A stretch of 64,000 nucleotides of DNA from Watersipora subatra (GCF_963576615.1 NC_088714.1:25974558-26038557), one strand, 5' to 3'. Counted from the first letter of the stretch, positions 24,258 to 36,478 are shown. The notes: generated by a model from the letters alone, not told the origin. Numbers and translations are program-made.

Positions 24258-25252
24258 TGCTTGAAAAGTTTAATTAAAATTTTACAGTCGCGCCCGCTTT
24301 GAAGGAAAACTTCTAATTATTTAGCCAAGCTTGACAATACTGATATAATATACTTTCATGTACTATATACTATAATATGATGACAAAGTGTATTTCTGTA
24401 ATTCTATTCAAAAAGAGGCAGGTATCAAGCTAGATATTCACACCATAGATCCACATAAGTTAAATTCTGGTGATCCCAACAGAAAAGTAGCCTGTTTCGA
24501 TTTAGCGCTGCTCAATGTTCTTTCAACCAAAATGATTGTGTGAAGGGTTTGTGCTGTCACTTTTACCAGCTGTACATTCAAGATATAACTCAGTGTTAAT
24601 TGAGTTTAATACATGTACTTGCTACACTTATAATCATAGAATAAGACATTCAAATGATTCAAAAACAAGCACTAAAAGGATCTGATCGTTTCTTTCCGGC
24701 TTGTACCTTTTTATACAAAACTCGGCTAAGAGGCCCTACCTTTATATGTCTGACCTGGGTTCAGCCAGTCCAGGCCATCTTGAGTTGGGTCGAGCTGGTC
24801 TAAGCCAGGCTGTCCCGAGTCACACCAAGAAACTAAAGTTAATTAGAATATTTCATGAAAACGTGTTTTATTGTCCGAAACCGGAAACGAACTGATTAAA
24901 GAAAAATGAACAGTAATGAAGTTATTTTATGATACGGAGGTACACAACTCCCAATTATGAATACACCATATTTACCCTTTTCAAATAAAAAGTTGGGTCT
25001 GACATGAAACATAAAAAACATGAAACAATAATTACTAACGTCATCCTTTATTACAAATTGAGACGTATAGGAGCCTTTCGCTCTAGTTGAGAACACCTTA
25101 GAACGGGGGATTTGCTGGACTGCGGCAGGTTAGTACTTACAGTTTTTGGTTGTGGAGAACCCGGGAAACTAACCCCATGCGTGGCTGCAATGGGCTCACT
25201 TGAGTAGAGGCTGGCAGAGAAGAGTTCACTTGTGCAAAATCTGGCAAACGTT
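24258..25252. other. Region downstream of gene 1
   Basis: From about 24380 to 24540 the sequence is similar, in inverted orientation, to about 42690-42910 downstream of gene 2 (for example CACACCATAGATC against CACACCATAGATC). A GC-richer patch at 24745-24830 and the approach to the Gypsy fragment follow. No gene is recognised. Confidence 0.55.
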
Positions 25253-26830
25253 CTACATCTGAATTAAAAAATATTCATCATTTCTATAATAGAGTGGTAA
25301 CTGGTCTGATGCAAGTTTGCTTATATCTGAACGGGAAACCACATTGGGTAAAATTGAGTCTCCTTTTTGCACACAATTCTTGAGTTGGTCTACGTAGTGC
25401 TTCCAGACTCTGCCATCAACAACTACCTCATAACATAATATTCCGATTTTGTCCTTAATGGTGCCTTGTTTCCACGTTATTGCGCCTAGATAGCATCTCA
25501 CCCAAACTGGGTCTCCAGATTTGAATTATTTTACCACCTCAACCACTGGTATCAATGGACTTTATTTCGACCCAATTTCTGGCTTTAAACAATCTAATTG
25601 TGTTCTCAAGGATCTACCCATAATTAATTGGACTCTGGCCTGTCATGGAGTGGGGTGCGTTACGATACACCATCCAAAGTTTATTTAATCTGTAATGCAT
25701 ATCTAAACCTTCTAATTGGGATGCTTTGAGCACATGTTTTACAGTTTGAACAAAACGTTCAGCTAAGCCATTAGTTGCTGGATGATAAGTGGCTCCCCGC
25801 TTATGTCTTATTCCTAAATGCGCTCTGAATTCTTCGAACTCGGCACTAGTAAACTGGAGACCATTATCACTAACTAGTTCCTCTGGTATACCCCATCTAG
25901 AAAAATTGATCTCAGCATATTAATTGTGCTGGTAGATGTTGTTGATTTCATAATGCACACCACCGCCCATTTAGAGTAAGAATCCAGGATGACAAATAAC
26001 ATATTATCACCCTTTACTGGTCCTGCGTCATCAATATGCACTTGCTGATATGGTTGGGATGTGGGCAACCAAGGGTGAACAGTGGCAGCTTTTGGATCGT
26101 TACCCATCACCATACCTGCCTCACAAGCCTTGCTATTAGATTATATGTCTTGGTCTAAGTTCGGCCACCACATTATGAATCTAGCAATAGATTTCATTTT
26201 GGACATTACTAAATGTCCAATGTGTAACTCATGGAGAAGCTTAATGCGTAGACCCTCTGGCAATATCACTCGAATACCTCACATTAGTATCCCTGACATT
26301 ACCGATAGCTCATTTCTACGAGAAAAAAAGGTTTGCAGATTTGAATCTTCAGGTAATAAACTACTCGGTTAACCATTCACAGTTAACTCTATAACCCTAG
26401 ACAAAATTGAATCTCCACTCGTTAGCTTAGCGACCTGAATGGAGTTGATTGGGATGTTTAGACTTTCCACTTTGAATATAAATGCATTTGGTTCTTCGCG
26501 TAAATTTTCCGTTTGGCTTACTTCAGGATAATGAGACAGAAAATCTGCATTATTCTCTGAGCTGCGCCCCCATTCTACTGAATAATCGTAAACTGAAAAT
26601 TTTAGAGCCAACGTTGGATTCTCTCAGCTGTCATGATTGGCAAGCTTTTATCTTGGGGCAAATAATTTACTCAATGCTTGGCTATCAGTTCCTAGCACAA
26701 ATTTTCGGCAATAAAGGTAATGTCTGAACTTTTCCAATCCAAATACAATGGTGAGACCTTCCCTTTCTATTTGAGGATACGTTATTTGTGCTGAAGTTAG
26801 CTTCTGAAATGCAAACTAAATTGGCCGCTT
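25253..26830 (-). mobile_element. Ty3/Gypsy pol fragment 1 (RNase H end to integrase), decayed
   Basis: On the minus strand the pieces appear in the order expected for Ty3/Gypsy. The end of RNase H and the connection come first (26611-26369, with an NADFLSHYP stretch like NADALSR-P), then the zinc-binding region. The integrase core follows (26113-25874, with a HIDDAGPV and DSYSKWAVV segment), then a YHPATNGLAERFVQTV-like piece near 25790-25730. The integrase tail is last (25501-25253, with VVDGRVWKHYVDQL). Several stops and frameshifts separate them. No LTRs were located. It lies between the two receptor genes and does not disrupt either. Confidence 0.85.
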
Positions 26831-27054
26831 TTCTTCATCTATGGTGTCACAATTCATAGGCAATACAACATTGAATAAAATGTACTAACCTTTTCGATGT
26901 AGAAATTTAGTAGGTAAAATGCAGTAGCAGTACTCGTGCAAGTTCTATAGTAGCTGTAGTTCTGTAGTACTCGTAGATGGAAAAAAGCAAAAGTAACTCA
27001 GAAGAAAATGAACATGTTTGCTATCACAATCAGTGGCAAATCCAACGTTTTTAA
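26831..27054. repeat. Left copy of a short direct repeat
   Basis: About 70 bases here (26856-26930, including CAATACAACATTGAATAA and ATGTAGAAATTTAG) recur at 27728-27800. The two copies flank the MITE at 27055-27710. They could be remnants of a duplicated LTR piece or a tandem duplication split by the MITE. Nothing else is recognised. Confidence 0.5.
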
Positions 27055-27710
27055 CCCTTTCACCGAAGTAGACTCATTTATGCGTTTTCTATGGTTGACC
27101 GCCATAGACACATTTTTTGCGACTTTCCCAGCAATTGCTAGTAACTAAATTTTATTATTCATTGATGACATAACCAACGATCTTTAGGAATTTTATGGTA
27201 TTGACAGTTTTGTCCTAAGATTTCTCTTTAAAATTACTGTAGCTTAAAGTTGAATATTTTAATCTTTGTTTGGAGATTTCCAACTTAAAAACGAACATTT
27301 TTTGTGTAAGTTTATCAAAGGCGTCCGAATTAGAAAACAAATAACTACTTATGTTGATGACATTATAGCCGATTCAGATTTTTGTGGTTAAACAGTTAAT
27401 TAAACTAGCAATAGCAGCATGGACTCTGATGGCAATGAAAGTAATGGTTTTGTAAAAATAAGTAACATTGTAGAGGATCGTTTTGCTTTGTAGCTTCACA
27501 TCGCTTTATCATTGCACAAAGTATAGATACAACAAATTATTTGTATAGCAGTGCTTATCAACGTGTTGAAAAAATAAAATATATAACCGAAACAAACGTT
27601 CTAAATGGAGTTTGAAATTGAAAAAATATTGTATACATATTAAGCAATATCGGCAAAATGGCGGGCAGTAGGCCGATAGATAAATTTGTACATGAACGCA
27701 AGTGAAAGGG
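27055..27710. mobile_element. MITE with CCCTTTCAC ends, TTAA/TTAT flanks
   Basis: The left end is CCCTTTCACCGAAG after TTAA and the right end is GCAAGTGAAAGGG before TTAT. The outer nine bases are a perfect inverted repeat. TTAA targets and CCCT-type ends are features of piggyBac elements. The 656 bp has no transposase frame. A shorter relative lies at 6798-7256 in the opposite orientation. Confidence 0.72.
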
Positions 27711-28040
27711 TTATGTAGTGAAAGTGTGGCAACTCATAGACAATACAACATTGAATAAGAAGTATTTACATTTTTTATGTAGAAATTTAGGTGAGAACTG
27801 CGTTTTTTCCAGTGACCGCAAGAAACCAACGTTTGCGTGACCTTCTCGGTACAGGTTGGCAGTAAATATTAATCGCATGTAAATTACTATTCATTAATTT
27901 ATTTTATTTAATGATTAGTACATTTGTATACATGTAGCTGTATAGGCACTTTTGTATTGGCCACAAAACTCAAGACGGCGCTTTTTAACATAGCAGCAAC
28001 TTTGCTGTTTCAAACGCACCAGTGTCGTTGGGCACAGTAA
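27711..28040. other. Right copy of short direct repeat, then unassigned sequence
   Basis: 27728-27800 repeats 26856-26930. After it I see no gene or repeat that I can name. Confidence 0.45.
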
Positions 28041-28235
28041 AGAGGCGCGCGCTAACCGGAGATGACGTAATTTTTGTGTAAAATTGATGAATAGGCTATG
28101 TATTGAGACGTGTACTAACTGAAGATTCCCATTAATGCACCCTAGATACCTAGTAGCAGCTTATGGTCCAAAAATTACGGTACTCTATAAGGCGGACACA
28201 TACATAGACAGACAACGATTGCCGTTTATATAATA
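28041..28235 (-). repeat. Interspersed repeat with (TGTC)n start, copy 1
   Basis: On the minus strand this reads CTATTATATAAAC, TTGTCTGTCTATG, then GTCCGCCTTATAGAGTACCG and ACTAGGTATCTAGG. The same order is found on the plus strand at 52020-52240. Identity is high by eye. It could be a short interspersed element or part of a larger transposon. Confidence 0.65.
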
Positions 28236-28299
28236 GATATATATTGCAAAGTTTGTGTGTGTGCATATGTGTCTGTGTTTTTCCAGCCATAGCTATTAA

Positions 28300-28405
28300 A
28301 ATCTTAGAGTTAAAATTTCAATCTTTGATGGATTTGAATTCATGGAGATTGCAATCGCAAGTTTTAAACCTACACGCTCTACCGCTGAGCTATACAAGGT
28401 GTAAT
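28300..28405 (-). mobile_element. tRNA-derived SINE head
   Basis: On the minus strand there is an A-box-like TAGCTCAGCGG (complement of 28382-28392), followed by TAGAGCGTGTAGG, and a B-box-like GAATTCAAATCC (complement of 28330-28341). The spacing is that of the internal RNA polymerase III promoter of a tRNA. The expected cloverleaf is imperfect and no CCA-side pairing is clear, so I call a SINE or tRNA pseudogene rather than a working tRNA. Confidence 0.6.
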
Positions 28406-28809
28406 CATCAAACATGCTTTTACATATCGTATATCGTATGCACACACTAGATGAAGTACTGTTTGAGCATTGCGCCCACATGTTACGCTGCCCCTGCTAT
28501 AAAATATTTTTTGCCAAACTCTAGGAATTACGATGCCTTTTTGTGATTTTTCATTATTTTTTCTACTACATGATATTCAACAATAATTTTTCTCGAAATT
28601 AAATTTTGGCGATTTGTGAACGGATTATGCACGTTATTGGGAGATATACGTTACTCGCCATGATAAGTTCAGCGATATCTGTTATGGTAAAAGTAGATTC
28701 CTAAACGGATAACTGATAAAAGTTTAAAGTTTACTCTAATACATATTCAAACTTCCTTCAAGTATGTGTTTAGTAAACTAAATTAATTTAAGCTACATTC
28801 AGTGTTTAT

Positions 28810-29465
28810 CACTATGTTTCCATGGTGCGCAGTACTGCGAAGCAGCCCCCTCCGAAGTCGAGGGGATTGTACGTTTTCATGCTGCGCAGTGGTTTTCAGC
28901 AAATTAGCCAGAAAAGAGAAATGGTATAAATCGAATCGCTGGATGGATACATGGAAGGTCTTTTTATGCTTTTGTCATCATTATACTTTTATTTACAATA
29001 CACGTTCACAATGTTTTACAAACCTTAACACAATTTTACAAACAACATATTTTTAATAAATATTTATATAATATTTAAAGTAATAGATTATTGAAATGTC
29101 ACTTTAGAGCTTGCCACCTAGGGTATTTTTCGAAAAGTGTTGGTATCGATAACAAAGTCCAGGAAAGTAATCACTTCATCATCTTCGTAGGAACAGACCA
29201 TAAGTAAATTTAAGTGAAAAAATATCGGAAGAATAGCAAAAACAAAGATAAGCAGGATAACTTTTTTACTAGTCTATGGCGCTCGAAGAATATGTTTCCA
29301 CAGCATGAGAGCTATGCGCAGCCACTGCGCAGTCGCTGTTTCCTTGCTGCAAATTTGCACTGGTTTCGCACTGATCAGTGCGCACTGATTTCAGCGCGAA
29401 GACGCCGTTTCCATGATTCGGAGACAGCGCAACTCCGAAGCACTGTGCATCATGGAAACATAGTG
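28810..29465. mobile_element. 656-bp MITE with CACTATGTTTCCATG terminal repeats
   Basis: The left end CACTATGTTTCCATGGTGC and the right end, complemented, CACTATGTTTCCATGATGC differ by one base in 19. TAT flanks both ends (28807-28809 and 29466-29468), which would be a 3-bp target duplication as made by PIF/Harbinger-type elements. Subterminal GCGCAGT motifs recur at both ends. The open frames inside have no transposase features. Confidence 0.78.
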
Positions 29466-29689
29466 TATGTTACACATCTAAGGTGAGAATTCTCTGTGCG
29501 GTACATCGTAATGTTATTTTATCTTGCATATCATAGTCACAAAATGCACTAAAGTCATTGTAGGTACCTATAGTTACTAATGTTAACAAATTTTTTGTTA
29601 CTGTTTTTTAATGATTATGATTTTTATTACGAAATGACTGCATTAGATATTTACTATGGGTTTTTATACCACTTTATGTACATCTATTA

Positions 29690-30085
29690 TAGCCTATGAT
29701 ATTTTTGCTTGCCAACAATTAAACTAACTACAATCATATAATCGTATACCAAATAAATTTTCTTTATAATTGCAACAAAACAAACTATATTTAGCCATAA
29801 CTTGCTACTGACTTCACTTTTACATTTAAATACCAATACATTTTTATTTCTCTTCCTAATTTTTGTCTACGAAACTCTTATTCCAAGTTATGAAATTTAA
29901 AAGTTACCTTTTGTTTGAACAATTTGTTTTCTATTTCATTTGAACAGCACAAAAATATTTTTCTCATGATATGAAGTTTAAAAGTTAGATTGGTAAATGT
30001 TGTATATGTTAAAGAAAAGCATATTTTCTGTACAAAGACCTTTTGATTACTCGAGCAACATTGGGTAGTACTGCAAATAATTTAT
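29690..30085 (+). mobile_element. Helitron-like repeat, copy 1 (degenerate)
   Basis: It shares a set of landmarks with 52560-53018, 53515-54055 and 54245-54543. These are CATAACTTGCTA or similar, TTTTCTCATGATATGAAGTT, TGGTAAATGTTGTATATGTTAAA, TTTTCTGT-CAAAGAC and a terminal ACTCGAGCAACATTGGGTAGTACTG. In the other copies the end is a short hairpin followed by CTAG. Here the CTAG is not preserved. Confidence 0.6.
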
Positions 30086-30552
30086 AAAAGAGCAAGTGTT
30101 TCAGAACGTGATTCAGTCAACTTCAATCTCCTAAAGGGTAATTTAGGCTCTAGATTTAGCCAGAAATTTGTAAATCTACAACATGCTTGTTTTTAATACA
30201 CTTTACAACTTTGTAATAGAACAATGTATTATTATGGTTAGTGAACTTGATTGCATAGTTATAATCAGTCAATTCCATTATGACGCTTGATATGCACAGC
30301 AAACACCAATATTAGCAGACGTGTCTTTAGATCAGTCAGATATCATTCATAAGTTTCATCATAAAGGTCAAGCCTTGGGAATCACATCGTTAACTATAAG
30401 ATAGTTACCTGCAGACAGTTGTATATATAGCTACCCTTTATACACAAGTTTAGAAAAATCTTGAAATGGATTGGGCTATTTATATGTACAATGTAGTTGA
30501 CTTTTTGTAAAAACAAAAACCCAATAACTTTTTTTTTGTAGAGGACTATTAG
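30086..30552. other. Unassigned AT-rich sequence
   Basis: Between the Helitron-like copy and the minisatellite. No coding similarity or repeat structure was seen. Confidence 0.4.
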
Positions 30553-32633
30553 CCCCGTACTAGTGTCTACTGGGTGGAGCGTGTCTACTGCCTGTACTAG
30601 TTTCTACTGGTTGGAGCGTGTCTACTGCCCGTACTAGTGTCTACTGGGTGAAGCGTGTCTACTGCCCGTACTAGTGTCTACTGGGTGGAGTGTGTCTACT
30701 GCCCGTACTAGTGTCTACTGGGTGAAGCGTGTCTACTGCCCGTACTAGTGTCTACTGGGTGGAGCGTGTCTACTGCCCGTACTAGTGTCTAATGGGTGGA
30801 GCGTGTCTACTGCCCATACTAGTGTTTACTGGGTGGAGCGTGTCTACTGCCCGTACTAGTGTCTACTGGGTGGAGCGTGTCTACTGCCCGTACTAGTGTC
30901 TACTGGGTGAAGCGTGTCTACTGCCCGTACTAGTTTCTACTGGGTGGAGCGTGTCTACTGCCCGTACTAGTGTCTACTGGGTGAAGCGTGTCTACTGCCC
31001 GTACTAGTTTCTACTGGGTGGAGCGTGTCTACTGCCCGTACTATAGTGCCTACTGGGTGGAGTGTGTCTACTGCCCGTACTAGTGTCTACTGGGTAGAGC
31101 GTGTCTACTGCCTGTACTAGTGTCTATTGGGTGGAGCGTGTCTACTGCCCGTACTAGTGTCTACTGGGTAGAGCGTGTCTACTGCCCGTACTAGTGTCTG
31201 CTGGGTAGAGCGTGTCTACTGCCCATACTAGTGTCTACTGGGTAGAGCGTGTCTACTGCCTGTACTAGTGTCTACTGGATGGAGCGTGTCTACTGCCCGT
31301 ACTAGTGTCTACTGGGTGAAGCGTGTCTACTGCCCGTACTAGTTTCTACTGGGTGGAGCGTGTCTACTGCCCGTACTAGTGTCTACTGGGTGAAGCGTGT
31401 CTACTGCCCGTACTAGTTTCTACTGGGTGGAGCGTGTCTACTGCCCGTACTAGCGTCTACTGGGTAGAGCGTGTCTACTGCCTGTACTAGTGTCTACTGG
31501 GTGGAGCGTGTCTACTGCCCATACTAGTGTCTACTGGGTAGAGCGTGTCTACTGCCTGTACTAGTGTCTATTGGGTGGAGCCTGTCTACTGCCCGTACTA
31601 GTGTCTACTGAGTAGAGCGTGTCTACTGCCCGTACTAGTGTCTACTGGGTGGAGCGTGTGTACTGCCCGTACTAGTTTCTACTGGGTGGAGCGTGTCTAC
31701 TGCCTGTACTATAGTGTTTACTGGGTGGAGCGTGTCTACTGCCCGTACTAGTGTCTACTGGGTAGAGCGAGTCTACTGCCCGTACTAGTGTCTACTGGGT
31801 GGAGCGTGTCTACTGCCCGTACTAGTGTCTGCTGGGTGGAGCGTGTCTACTGCCCGTACTAGTGTCTACTGGGTGGAGCGTGTGTACTGCCCGTACTAGT
31901 TTCTACTGGGTGGAGCGTGTCTACTGCCCGTACTATAGTGCCTACTGGGTGAAGCGTGTCTACTGCCCGTACTAGTGTCTACTGGGTGGAGCGTGTCTAC
32001 TGCCCGTACTAGTGTCTACTGGGTGAAGCGTGTCTACTGCCCGTACTAGTTTCTACTGGGTGGAGCGTGTCTACTGCCCGTACTAGTGTCTACTGGGTGA
32101 AGCGTGTGTACTGCCCGTACTAGTGTCTACTGGGTGGAGCGTGTCTACTGCCCGTACTAGTGTCTAATGGGTGAAACGTGTGTACTGCCCGTACTAGTTT
32201 CTACTGGGTGGAGCGTGTCTACTGCCCGTACTATAGTGCCTACTGGGTGAAGCGTGTCTACTGCCCGTACTAGTGTCTACTGGGTGGAGCGTGTCTACTG
32301 CCCGTACTAGTGTCTACTGGGTGAAGCGTGTCTACTGCCCGTACTAGTGTCTACTGGGTGGAGTGTGTCTACTGCCCGTACTAGTGTCTACTGGGTGGAG
32401 TGTGTCTACTGCCCGTACTAGTGTCTACTGGGTGGAGCGTGTCTACTGCCCGTACTAGTGTCTAATGGGTGGAGCGTGTCTACTGCCCGTACTAGTTTCT
32501 ACTGGGTGGAGCGTGTCTACTGCCCGTACTAGTTTCTACTGGGTGGAACGTGTCTACTGCCCGTACTAGTGTCTACTGGGTGAAGCGTGTCTACTGCCCG
32601 TACTAGTGTCTACTGGGTAGAGTGTGTCTACTG
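30553..32633. repeat. Minisatellite, about 56 copies of a 37-bp unit
   Basis: The unit is two related halves, GTGTCTACTGGGTGGAGC (18 bp) and GTGTCTACTGCCCGTACTA (19 bp), so GTGTCTACTG recurs every 18-19 bases. Variants are GAAGC or TAGAGC for GGAGC, TTTCTACTG for TGTCTACTG, CCTGTACTA for CCCGTACTA, and a 39-bp form with CTATAGTGCC. The variants recur in blocks, for instance alternating GAAGC and TTTCTA units, which points to spread of multi-unit segments. The 37-bp period is not a multiple of three and TAG occurs in the unit, so it cannot be coding. Confidence 0.95.
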
Positions 32634-34670
32634 TTTACTTGATGTTTTATAGCTGATAACTGCATACAGGTGACTTGGACTTTATAGTGATTTCTGCAAT
32701 ATGTTGCAATCTATGCAAAAAGGAAATGGCAGCAAATAGCTTTAAAGTCATATTTCTCTCTGTGTACATAGTCCTCTTTGACCAGTTTCTCAGCTTATAA
32801 ACTAAATATTGCTTTAAGATAACATAAGAGTTAGGAATTAAATAAAAAAAATGCCAGATGTGTTGGAGAAATTCGGATGTTTTAGGGTAGGCCTAAGTTC
32901 TATCTGTACTATATGCTTTTTATACATTTACTCACTATATGTCCCAACATTTTTTAGTAAAATGATAACATAATATTATTAGCTATTTACATTGAATCAA
33001 TAAAAAAAATTAAAGTCTTTAAGGTTATCAAATGAACGCAATGGTTTTTGAGCCTAAAACGATAAAATACACATTTGTGGTTGACATCATGTTTTGACAG
33101 CATAAGTATGGTTATTATACTTGAAAACCCTAAAAAGCTAATGGTTTAAGGTGATAGATAGTAAATGAACATATCCAGAAATAGCAACACCCAACTATCA
33201 TTACATAAAATAGCAGCTACATTACATGTACCGCATTTCACTAATGTTCAGAGATCATAAATCTCAATCGATTTCATGTCACCCAATGAACTTCACATAA
33301 AAACAACTTTTAATATTAGCAAAATATTATATTGATTTACTTTAACATTGGCTCAGCATTGTGACACATTAGTTAGTAGACATGTCTAGTTTGACTTATG
33401 AACCCAATAAATCTCCTAAAGAAGCAAGACACAATCATACATGTTTTGTAAACATCTTCTGCTATTTTGTTTAGCATGGTAGCAAACTATAGCTGCAGCA
33501 AACAACAACAACTGTCCCATAAGAGAGTTTACTACTGAAGCCATGCAGTGTGTTGTGAGTTCTGTTATTTTATTTGGTTGATTTTCAAGCCTGTTCAGTT
33601 CGGAGACATCAGACACTCACAATCAAAAGCAGTTTGATAATCATCATTGGATGGAATTATAGCTCTGGCATATAAACAAGTAAAGAGATGTGTTCACACA
33701 ATGACTTTTATTTAAAATATTAACCTGCAAAGTTCTTGATTCATGCATGACTCAATTATCCTCCCTTTTAATCTTTACCAGCATTGCATTAGAAAAAAGA
33801 AAGTAAATTCGTGCTTCCCGATGAAAGTCTGATATTTAAAAATTGTAAACATATTGTGGTAGCCAATCATAGTGGTTATTCTGAGGACATTCAGTATAAA
33901 ACTAAATAATAATTTTACTGGATGGCCATCATTTGGGAATCTTGTAGTGCTAAAGCACAAGACTTTACAAACCCAGTTGACTGTTTATAAAACAACCCGT
34001 TTGAACAATTGTTTCAAGCAAACACACAAATTTGGGCTCAATTTTTTTAGGCAAACTATTACTAGTTTAGAGTTGCTGTTGGCAATATTATAAATGCAGT
34101 TATTTATAAATTAGGCTGTATTCACAACTAAGTTATTTACAAGTTAAGCATTATAACTGAGGAATATCGTTGTTTGTGCTAATCAGAAAACTATGGCTTC
34201 TTCATATGATACTTTTTGATGAAACACTTTGCAGACTGAAGAAAAAAGATTTTAAAAAAGTGAAGTGTTTAACTTAACAAAAGCTTATTTATTTCCGCGG
34301 AAATATTACCTAAGAAAGAGACAAGATATAGTTAGCAAAGAAAATTGTGTGGCTCCTGAAACTAAGGGAAACTGAGTCACTGTGGTCTGTCACTATTGCC
34401 ATAAAAGCACTAGAGTCTAGTCAACATTTTAGATAATACTATTTTTATATTCATATGCCTAAAGTTTGGCAAAATAAAAAAGCAAACTATTAGATTGCAG
34501 TAACTTATCATAGTAACAATTCTCAATGTCATGAAATCTTAAAAATACATGTGAGTGCAGTAAAAAAATTTTGTCTCTATTTTAAATACGTGACACCTTA
34601 AAAAATACAAAAGTATTAGTAAAACTTGGTAACCAATAGTTAGAGATGTACATACAAGCACAGATGCATA
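32634..34670. other. Unassigned intergenic sequence
   Basis: About 2 kb of AT-rich sequence between the minisatellite and a (TA)n array. No exon, repeat end or RNA gene is supported; short frames at 33416-33616 and 33775-34093 look like chance. Confidence 0.4.
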
Positions 34671-34910
<240 letters not shown>

Positions 34911-35151
34911 AATTGTTTCCTCACCCCGGATACCCCGTATGGGTGGTAAATTCTGCTCTAACTCGGGTCTCCTACCAGAGACCTGGGAGTTTGAGCACTC
35001 GCCTCAAGATCTTAGCTGCTCCCAATAGCGCACTTTTCTGCAACTCACCTGAGTTGATTGTTGTTGGTATATGGGCAAGCCACATTTTATGCGCCGGTGT
35101 TATTGCGCCCAGTGCCCCAATGACTACTGGGATTACAGTTGTTCTTACATT

Positions 35152-36045
35152 CTAGCATTTTTCAATTTCTTCTTCTTTTTCTTTGCTGGCTATATTGTAG
35201 TCATTGGGTACTGCTATATCTATTATAGTAGCCCTCTTGTTCTCCTGGTCTACCACCACCATATCTGGTTGGTTTGCTAGGACATGCTTGTCAGTTTGGA
35301 TGTAGAAGTCCGAGAGGATCTTAGTGCGGTCATTTTCATTCACCTTACCAGGAGCTTCCCACCAGTGTTGTGGTTTATTAAGGCCATACTCATCACATAG
35401 ACATCTATACACAATACCTGTGACATGATTATGCCGCTCAGTGTATGCGTTCCCTGCTAGCTGCCTGCATCCACTGATGATGTGTTGGATGGTCTCAGGT
35501 GCATCTTTGCACAGTCTGCATCTAGGATCGTCTCTAGTGTGATAGATTTTCGTTTGGAGTTGCCTTGTTGGGAGCACTTGCTCCTGGGCTGCCATGATTA
35601 GCGACTTTGTATTGGCCGTTAGGTTTCTTTTGTTCAGCCACATATATGTCTGGTGAAGATTGCCAACCTTAGATATTTGTTGGTGGTAAGCACCATGAAG
35701 AAGTTTCGTGTGCCAGTCAATTTCCTCATCATCAGGGCGTAGGTCCGTTGTTAGAGCAGCCGATTGAAATTCAGCTAGCAACTTATCTGAGATGGCCATG
35801 GAGGCTGCATATGCTTTTATGCTTTGTTCCTCCTCTTTCACTGTCTGCTGTACACTTTTGAGTCCCCTACCGCCATCTTTCCTATCAAGATACAATCGAG
35901 TAGTATCAGATTTTGGGTGAAGTGCTCCATGCATGGTCAGCAGTTTACGAGTTGCTATATCTGTTTCTTTGATGGCTTCCTCAGTCCACTTTATTATGCC
36001 TGCTGGATATCTTATTACTGGCAGTGCGTAGGTATTTATTGCCAT
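35152..36045 (-). CDS. RT thumb, zinc knuckle and endonuclease ORF of copy 1
   Basis: This is an uninterrupted 297-residue frame. The first about 90 residues ([16 protein letters not shown], then [13 protein letters not shown]) are the C-terminal RT/thumb part. A CCHC-like knuckle C-x2-C-x8-H-x4-C lies near residues 178-195. The PD...D-x-x-x-K endonuclease residues follow near 258-272, then TIIDIAVP. The upstream RT part (36420-36058) is in the same frame but separated by a stop near 36050. The open frame suggests recent insertion, but the 5' part of the protein is missing, so it cannot act alone. Confidence 0.82.
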   Translation of the reverse strand: MAINTYALPVIRYPAGIIKWTEEAIKETDIATRKLLTMHGALHPKSDTTRLYLDRKDGGRGLKSVQQTVKEEEQSIKAYAASMAISDKLLAEFQSAALTTDLRPDDEEIDWHTKLLHGAYHQQISKVGNLHQTYMWLNKRNLTANTKSLIMAAQEQVLPTRQLQTKIYHTRDDPRCRLCKDAPETIQHIISGCRQLAGNAYTERHNHVTGIVYRCLCDEYGLNKPQHWWEAPGKVNENDRTKILSDFYIQTDKHVLANQPDMVVVDQENKRATIIDIAVPNDYNIASKEKEEEIEKC

Positions 36046-36057
36046 GATTTGGTTCTG

Positions 36058-36420
36058 TTAGACCTGCCGAAGGCGTTTCTTGTATTCGGTAATGGCTTTG
36101 TGACGTACCTCGGCTTCATGGTTGATGTTGCTTTGCATAATCCCCAAGTACTTGTACCCTTTTTCTACATCTTTGATGGTACCATTTGGCATTCTTAGGC
36201 CATCTGTGAGTATAGAATAGCTTTTCTTAAGAATTAGCCTTCCACATTTCTCAATACCGAAGGTCATTCCGATGTCCTTGCTGTACACCTGAGTGAGGTG
36301 TATTAGCGAATCAATGTCTCTTTCTTTGTTAGCGTACAGCTTGATGTCATCCATGTAGAAGAGGTGGTTTATCTTGGTGCCACTCTTAAACTGGTACCCA
36401 TATTGAGTCTCCTCCAGCAT
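36058..36420 (-). pseudogene. RT palm fragment of copy 1
   Basis: It contains FYMDDIKLYA, the catalytic aspartate pair, and a GYKYLGI strand. It is joined in frame to the downstream 297-residue frame except for one stop codon near 36050, and is cut upstream by truncation at about 36478. Confidence 0.78.
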
Positions 36421-36478
36421 ATTGCTTAGAGGGTTTAGGCATATGCAGAAGAGCAGCGGTGATAAGGAGTCACCTTAT

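Larger units (their letters stand above)
34911..36478 (-). mobile_element. Non-LTR retrotransposon with restriction-like endonuclease, copy 1 (R4/Dong-like)
   Basis: Read on the minus strand, it starts inside the reverse transcriptase with GDSLSPLLFCICLNPLSN (near 36470-36425). YMDD follows at 36357-36346, then the thumb region, a zinc-knuckle-like [18 protein letters not shown] and a [11 protein letters not shown] segment matching the PD-(D/E)xK endonuclease of R2/R4-type elements. The 3' end is GGTGAGGAAACAATTTTT, directly against the (TA)n array; the 5' side is cut off in another TA-rich stretch (36480-36530). It is therefore 5'-truncated and bounded on both sides by TA repeats. Assignment to the R4/Dong group comes from domain order. 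Confidence 0.82.

Noticed and set aside
28300..28405. tRNA gene on the minus strand
   Set aside because: A- and B-box are present but the acceptor and other stems do not pair well; a SINE or tRNA pseudogene is more likely. The same holds for 40292-40373.
30553..32633. Regular repeat that could suggest a CRISPR array
   Set aside because: There are no unique spacers; the whole 37-bp unit repeats, and the DNA is animal.
35824..36198. Plus-strand 124-residue frame
   Set aside because: It is the reverse complement of the non-LTR element ORF; the same shadow appears at 50833-51087 in copy 2.
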